A stretch of 11,304 nt of DNA. It comes from Saccoglossus kowalevskii. Its lineage: Eukaryota; Hemichordata; Enteropneusta; Harrimaniidae. The stretch spans positions 621,940 through 633,243 of the forward strand of contig NW_003142305.1 in assembly GCF_000003605.2 (NCBI RefSeq), given 5' to 3'. Numbering within the stretch: position 1 is the stretch's first letter; each line of letters opens with the position of its first letter. The translations under genes were made by a program, and so were the position numbers. The notes beneath the pieces were generated by a model. That model made no database searches and had not been told where the DNA came from. It was given only the letters and a program-made list of their open reading frames with translations. Shown piece after piece: positions 9,101 to 11,304 of the stretch.

Positions 9101-11239
9101 TTATAGGAGAGAGTTTGTACATTGCTAGACCACTTATACATTGTATCCTTTGGGTCTGGTTGGCGACTGTTGTTATGAACCAGCTGTCTGTATTCTATAT
9201 TTAGTAATGCCCAGTTGTCCAACCCCTTTCTTTTCTTTTGCTGAAATGTGTGTGTGTTCAGTCAGGACCAAGTCTGCACGTCTTGAAAAAAGGTTTGATT
9301 TAAATTACTTGTGTTTGGTAATGACGGAAATAAGTGTAATATTCAAATTGTATGTCATTTGCTCAGTCAAAAACAAAGTTGTCAGTCAATTAAAAGCATA
9401 TTTGTTTCGTTGCTGCTCCAATATTTCTGAGTCTCTGTGAGAGACCATTGATAATGAAAACATGCACACAGTGAATAATCTCTTTGCTAAGAATGAAAAG
9501 TAGGTGTACAAAAAACAATCTCTTTGCTTACAAAGAAGGGGTTCAAGGTGATTTCAATTACTATGTGCAAAAAGCACTGTTGTTTTATATACTTTTAAAG
9601 TAACTTTATGGGGAGAAAGGAAGAGGTTGAATGTAGAACGAAGAGATTATTTCTGCTGTGCACATGTTTACATGTTTTAATTATTGACGATGGCTTCTGA
9701 GATGTATTGTCTTACAATATTATAGTGTTTTATTTCCTATATATCCATGTATTTCATAATCAAAGTGGCATCTATGTTTAAATTTGGGCAGTATTCATGG
9801 AAACCATGGTTACTGTCATGTGGTTTGGATCTATCAAGGTATGTCTGTCTCTTATCATGTATGTCTGTCTGTCTGTCTTTTATTTTGTCATGTTCTTTTA
9901 TATTTTATATATATTCTGTGCTACATACAGATATACTTACATATCACAGTATTTTAATATTTCTTATAATTGTCTAGTATTTTTGTCGTTCATCAATTTT
10001 GAGTTCTTTTTTAAATAAATTTTTACATTTCATGTACTCTTATTATTTACTTTATTAATCTGAAGACCTAAAAAGAAATGTTAACTCTTTCTTTACGGTA
10101 TTAATAAAGCATTATTCTATTCTATTCTATTCTATTCTATTCTATTCTATTCTATTCTATTCTATTCTATTCTATTCTATTCTATTCTATTCTATTCTAT
10201 TCTATTCTATTCTATTCTATTCTATTCTTATCAATTCTAAACTGCTTACATTGTTTTTTTATCTTTAACTAAATGACATCCATGCTTTTTTTTCACTGTA
10301 TGTGAAGTTAAAAAAACTACTTGTTGATTGATGAAAGTCTGGTTACATTACTCACTAAGTATACTGCATATGCATTGTTTTCCTAGTCTCCTGCTAATGG
10401 GCAATTCAAAGGACTTGAATGTCAATGAAAAAGCAGAACTTCGTAGACGGTCTATTTTCCTCTTGTACTATCTACTTCGCTCACCATTTTATGACCGATA
10501 TTCAAAGTAAGTTGATTTGTTACTCTTTTAATTGAAAGTTGTTCAAAAATAACTTTGAAAGTGTTTCTGAAGGGTTGGATCTTGAGCATCAAAGCCAACT
10601 TCAGGCACCATCTACAAAATAGTTCTATTTATAGTCTGCTCCTTTCCACATTCAATTTTGCAAAAAATTAAATTTTTTCTATCAAACACTAGAATCAATT
10701 TTGTTTGATTCAAAAATAAGAATGAATTTAAAAAAAAAAAAATTGGCACTCAATAGGTTAAAGGTGAAATAACTTTGTTTCTTTTCCCTAATTTCAAATT
10801 TATATAATTATTCACATCACCTTTGTATTAAAAGTTTTCAAAAAAAATGTTAGGACAATCATTGTCCAAACATCTTTGTTTGATAACACATCAAGTTCAT
10901 GGGGCTATAGATGATATATGTACGTTATGGGTAACTTAGTCGTATGTGAATAACACAAAATACAACTTGATTGCTGTGGTATATGTATGGCATTCAAAAT
11001 TAAACAAGTTATGAAAGAATAAAAATAAAATTCAGAGTGAAATACTCTCTGTATTTACTGCAAATGTTGATTTATTTGATAAAATCCTGGAGTTATTGGT
11101 ATGATTCTTCATATTATCCCTATGCAATGTATTATTCTATGCTAGTAATTTGACTTTTTGTGAATTTATTCTAGAGCCAGAATATTACTAGCTTTACAAG
11201 GGTTATCTGACAAAGTGCCATTGATGGGGTTGATTGCCA
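2978..11239 (+). CDS. PEX16: Peroxisomal membrane biogenesis protein PEX16 (peroxin-16), nine exons, 3' end missing
   Basis: PEX16 is an integral peroxisomal membrane protein. With PEX3 and PEX19 it brings membrane proteins into peroxisomes and supports new peroxisome formation from the ER; loss in humans causes Zellweger-spectrum disease (established knowledge). Joining nine GT-AG exons gives 372 codons plus one base. Family landmarks appear in order: SYLIAGRF near 53-61, [17 protein letters not shown] at 116-132, [12 protein letters not shown] at 223-234, [11 protein letters not shown] at 276-286, SWKPWLL at 297-303, and [21 protein letters not shown] at 328-348. Hydrophobic stretches at about 132-152 and 278-315 match the two membrane regions of the family. 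Residues 87-103 are basic, like the targeting region of the human protein. Human PEX16 has 336 residues; this one would reach about 390 because of an N-terminal extension and a longer acidic linker. No frameshift or internal stop, so the gene looks functional. Confidence 0.96.
3153..4738 (+). other. PEX16: PEX16 intron 1
   Basis: Starts GTAAAA, ends TTTCGTAG. It contains a 6-bp stem with a 4-base loop (3398-3413), a 17-bp tandem duplication (3781-3814) and an 8-bp stem palindrome (4213-4233). The ORFs it contains are AT-rich and have no conserved residues. No exon or recognisable transposon is seen. Confidence 0.85.
3781..3814. repeat. Tandem duplication of a 17-bp unit
   Basis: The unit CTATGATATTTGATTAG at 3781-3797 is followed directly by a copy at 3798-3814 that differs only in the last base. 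Looks like a recent small duplication in intron 1. Confidence 0.8.
4739..4774 (+). CDS. PEX16: PEX16 coding exon 2 (36-nt microexon)
   Basis: This very short exon lies between TTTCGTAG and GTAAGT. It completes Gly59 and adds [11 protein letters not shown] (60-70) plus the first base of Val71. That matches the RFADSHELSEL stretch directly after the SYLLAG motif of human PEX16. Both borders are phase 1, so skipping it would keep the frame and remove exactly 12 residues. Confidence 0.93.
   Translation, partial: DGLIDHRNWQS
4990..5403 (-). mobile_element. Candidate solo LTR (retrovirus-like/gypsy-type), minus strand
   Basis: Read on the minus strand it starts TGTTAGAGGGCGC and ends GTGACAACA, so the ends form the short inverted TGTT...AACA typical of LTRs. 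Inside, in the right order, are a TATA box (ATATATAAGG, about 5217-5226) and AATAAA (5020-5025). CpG and GC content exceed the surroundings. No flanking 5-bp duplication is seen (CAGAG versus GGTGC), and no internal coding region exists, so it would be a solo LTR with altered flanks. A different repeat class is possible. Confidence 0.4.
5500..5847 (+). mobile_element. Retroelement 3' end with (ATT)n tail
   Basis: AATAAA (5805-5810) is followed directly by a run of ATT triplets (5815-5847), broken once. This is the form of a non-LTR retrotransposon or SINE 3' end on the plus strand. The left boundary is a guess; the sequence before the tail is noncoding and 3'UTR-like. Confidence 0.4.
6178..6588. 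mobile_element. Putative non-autonomous DNA transposon (MITE) with 7-bp target duplications
   Basis: AATTATA lies at 6178-6184 and 6582-6588. Directly inside, the ends are inverted: ATCAGG at 6185-6190 and CCTGAT at 6576-6581, followed inward by T-rich and A-rich runs (GGTTTT and AAAACC). The 397-bp inside differs in base composition (more CpG). An ORF of 93 codons runs across part of it and into exon 3 but shows no transposase motif. The short inverted ends and 7- to 8-bp duplication would suit a hAT- or P-like derivative. Chance in AT-rich DNA is not excluded. Confidence 0.45.
6633..6709 (+). CDS. PEX16: PEX16 coding exon 3 (residues 71-96)
   Basis: Acceptor TTTGTTTCAG, donor CTG|GTAAGA (phase 0). 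It encodes [20 protein letters not shown] and then KLKLKL, equivalent to the human [20 protein letters not shown] segment. The closing basic run (R87, R88, K91, K93, K95, continuing as R99 and R103 in the next exon) corresponds to the basic region that carries peroxisomal targeting information in human PEX16. Confidence 0.95.
7002..7023. repeat. Trinucleotide microsatellite (ATA/TTA)n
   Basis: Perfect run of about seven ATA units, forming the 3' tail of the minus-strand LINE fragment. Confidence 0.9.
7002..7375 (-). mobile_element. Degenerate 3' end of a non-LTR retrotransposon (LINE), minus strand
   Basis: On the minus strand, 7331-7242 reads [20 protein letters not shown] and then IMTLLSSKQ before a stop. 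This is the HxLLxCPxYxxxRxxFxxKI pattern near the C-terminus of LINE reverse-transcriptase proteins. Overlapping it in another frame, down to a stop at 7148-7150, is [20 protein letters not shown] and then YTTKRFI, like the usual very end of such proteins. The element thus carries at least one frameshift and a stop and is dead. AATAAAG and a (TAA)n tail (7002-7023) close it. Confidence 0.75.
7529..7665 (+). CDS. PEX16: PEX16 coding exon 4 (residues 97-142, first half of membrane region 1)
   Basis: Acceptor ATCTGTAG, donor ATAAA|GTAAGT (phase 2). It begins [20 protein letters not shown] and contains the family's VFxExxAxKxWGExGRW core (116-132). The hydrophobic IVIVIIQLI (133-141) opens the first membrane-associated segment, which continues in exon 5. 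Confidence 0.96.
7666..8347 (+). other. PEX16: PEX16 intron 4
   Basis: Starts GTAAGT, ends TTTGCAG. It contains the minus-strand retroelement 3' end at 7765-7970; the rest is unremarkable AT-rich DNA. An 84-codon minus-strand ORF at 7712-7966 is low-complexity and belongs to the element's noncoding end. Confidence 0.85.
7765..7970 (-). mobile_element. Retroelement 3' end with (TATC)n tail, minus strand
   Basis: On the minus strand a 3'UTR-like stretch ends GTTCCAAATAAAC (plus-strand 7784-7796) followed by (TATC) units (plus-strand GATA run, 7765-7780). AATAAA plus a microsatellite at the very end is the usual form of LINE and SINE 3' ends. No protein remnant is visible and the upper boundary is approximate. 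Confidence 0.5.
8348..8631 (+). CDS. PEX16: PEX16 coding exon 5 (residues 142-236, acidic linker and VGKRS motif)
   Basis: Largest exon in the window. Acceptor TTTGCAG, donor GCTG|GTTAGT (phase 1). It holds the end of membrane region 1 ([16 protein letters not shown]), the conserved [10 protein letters not shown] (160-169), a strongly acidic linker at about 176-215 (18 of 40 residues D or E), then the conserved [12 protein letters not shown] (223-234). In the human protein the linker between the same landmarks is roughly 30 residues shorter. The reading frame stays open across the whole exon. Confidence 0.96.
8632..8992 (+). other. PEX16: PEX16 intron 5 with a decoy acceptor
   Basis: Starts GTTAGT, ends AATTCTCAG. 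A second good acceptor, TTTTTCTGCTTCCAG, ends at 8909. Its use would shift the frame and stop at about 9106. No other feature seen. Confidence 0.85.
8993..9142 (+). CDS. PEX16: PEX16 coding exon 6 (residues 237-286, start of membrane region 2)
   Basis: Acceptor AATTCTCAG at 8992; the donor is most likely CATT|GTATCC at 9143 (phase 1). The spliced codon is Ala237, followed by [12 protein letters not shown] (compare LHSRHWGAP in human), a polar stretch, then the conserved [11 protein letters not shown] (276-286). The donor is weaker than the others in this gene. It is chosen because it joins exon 7 to give [16 protein letters not shown], matching the spacing of the human HLLSLGLWGQRSWKPW. Confidence 0.9.
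9143..9765 (+). other. PEX16: PEX16 intron 6
   Basis: Starts GTATCC, ends ATAATCAAAG. A 12-bp direct repeat (AATCTCTTTGCT, 9477-9488 and 9518-9529) is present. A 99-codon ORF at 9141-9440 has no conserved features. No transposon recognised. Confidence 0.8.
9766..9838 (+). CDS. PEX16: PEX16 coding exon 7 (residues 287-311)
   Basis: Acceptor ATAATCAAAG at 9765, donor TCAAG|GTATGT (phase 2). It encodes [18 protein letters not shown] and then GLDLS, carrying the family's GQxSWKPWLL signature. The acceptor has a modest pyrimidine tract. A second AG at 9789-9790 (TTGGGCAG) would start the exon at Tyr296, but it fits only a different upstream donor and would delete about eight conserved-spacing residues. 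Confidence 0.9.
9990..10113 (+). mobile_element. Retroelement 3' end leading into the ATTCT array
   Basis: TTTACGGTATTAATAAAGCATT (10093-10114, with AATAAAG near 10103-10109) runs straight into the ATTCT array, the same AATAAA-plus-microsatellite pattern as the other retroelement tails here. The left boundary is unknown and no coding remnant is seen. Confidence 0.4.
10114..10228 (+). repeat. Perfect (ATTCT)23 pentanucleotide microsatellite
   Basis: Exactly 115 bases made of 23 uninterrupted ATTCT units in intron 7. The lack of interruptions indicates a young or actively changing array. Read lengths and assembly could have altered the true copy number. Confidence 0.97.
10387..10506 (+). CDS. 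PEX16: PEX16 coding exon 8 (residues 311-350)
   Basis: Acceptor TTTTCCTAG, donor TCAAA|GTAAGT (phase 2). It encodes a polar loop with [13 protein letters not shown] and then [21 protein letters not shown], the most strongly conserved C-terminal block of PEX16 (human [23 protein letters not shown]). It lies about 160 bp after the intron 7 ATTCT array. Confidence 0.96.
10507..11174 (+). other. PEX16: PEX16 intron 8
   Basis: Starts GTAAGT, ends TTATTCTAG. AT-rich with an 11-base-or-longer A run at about 10730-10741. No transposon, exon or RNA gene seen. Confidence 0.85.
11175..11239 (+). CDS. PEX16: PEX16 coding exon 9 (residues 351-372), last coding exon in window
   Basis: Acceptor TTATTCTAG, donor GCCA|GTAAGT (phase 1). 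It encodes [20 protein letters not shown] and then IA, matching human [21 protein letters not shown]. About 20 more residues, usually xRPLxxYLPxWQKIYFYxW, are expected in a further exon beyond 11304. No such exon or polyadenylation site is visible in the remaining 65 bases. Confidence 0.94.
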
Positions 11240-11304
11240 GTAAGTATTTTACTTTAACTGTTTGATTGACGGTTTCAACACGAGTAGTCACTCATAACAT
11301 GATG
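11240..11304 (+). other. PEX16: Start of PEX16 intron 9
   Basis: Begins GTAAGT after exon 9. The last coding exon is not in the window. Confidence 0.85.

Larger units (their letters stand above)
9839..10386 (+). other. PEX16: PEX16 intron 7
   Basis: Starts GTATGT, ends TTTTCCTAG. The donor region is repeated: GTATGTCT at 9839-9846 and 9859-9866, followed by GTCT units. The middle part carries a retroelement-like 3' end and the ATTCT array. Confidence 0.85.

Noticed and set aside
8909-9106. Separate 65-codon ORF near exon 6
   Set aside because: Reads exon 6 of PEX16 in the wrong frame and ends in a stop; at most a mis-spliced product.
9141-9440. 99-codon plus-strand ORF after exon 6
   Set aside because: Lies in intron 6 with no homology I can see; PEX16 continues at 9766 instead.
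1-11304. CRISPR array, bacterial operon or phage system
   Set aside because: The window is clearly animal intron-exon DNA; the only regular array is the ATTCT microsatellite, which has no spacers.

Overview
This is AT-rich, CpG-poor metazoan genomic DNA. It has long introns with GT-AG borders, degenerate retrotransposon 3' ends and microsatellites, and no bacterial-style gene packing. Frequent TACATGTA-like motifs and the LINE-type repeats fit a marine invertebrate (mollusc or invertebrate deuterostome), but the phylum cannot be fixed from this window.

The one gene I can support is PEX16, the peroxisomal membrane biogenesis protein (peroxin-16), on the + strand. Nine coding exons lie at 2978-3152, 4739-4774, 6633-6709, 7529-7665, 8348-8631, 8993-9142, 9766-9838, 10387-10506 and 11175-11239. 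All splice sites are GT-AG and every phase joins without a frameshift, giving 372 codons plus one base. Only the last coding exon, roughly 20 residues ending near the usual TWQKIYFYSWG-type tail, is missing past the right edge. No single ORF shows the gene; it appears only when the exons are joined.

Layout: 1-2039 is noncoding flank with a strong inverted repeat (603-676). 2041-2340 is a CpG-rich block with a perfect TCAAGGTCA nuclear-receptor site, followed by an ATTTGCAT octamer (2538-2545), and looks like regulatory DNA. The PEX16 start and probable core promoter lie at 2880-2980. The introns hold transposon debris: a solo-LTR candidate (4990-5403, minus), a LINE/SINE-type 3' tail ending in (ATT)n (about 5500-5847), a roughly 400-bp element with short inverted ends and 7-bp flanking duplications (6178-6588), a LINE 3' end with readable ORF2 C-terminal remnants (7002-7375, minus), another retroelement 3' end with (TATC)n (7765-7970, minus) and one ending in 23 perfect ATTCT units (10114-10228).

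I found no convincing new multi-gene system. The most notable points are the expanded acidic linker in this PEX16, the SCA10-type ATTCT array in its intron 7, and repeated seeding of microsatellites at retroelement tails.
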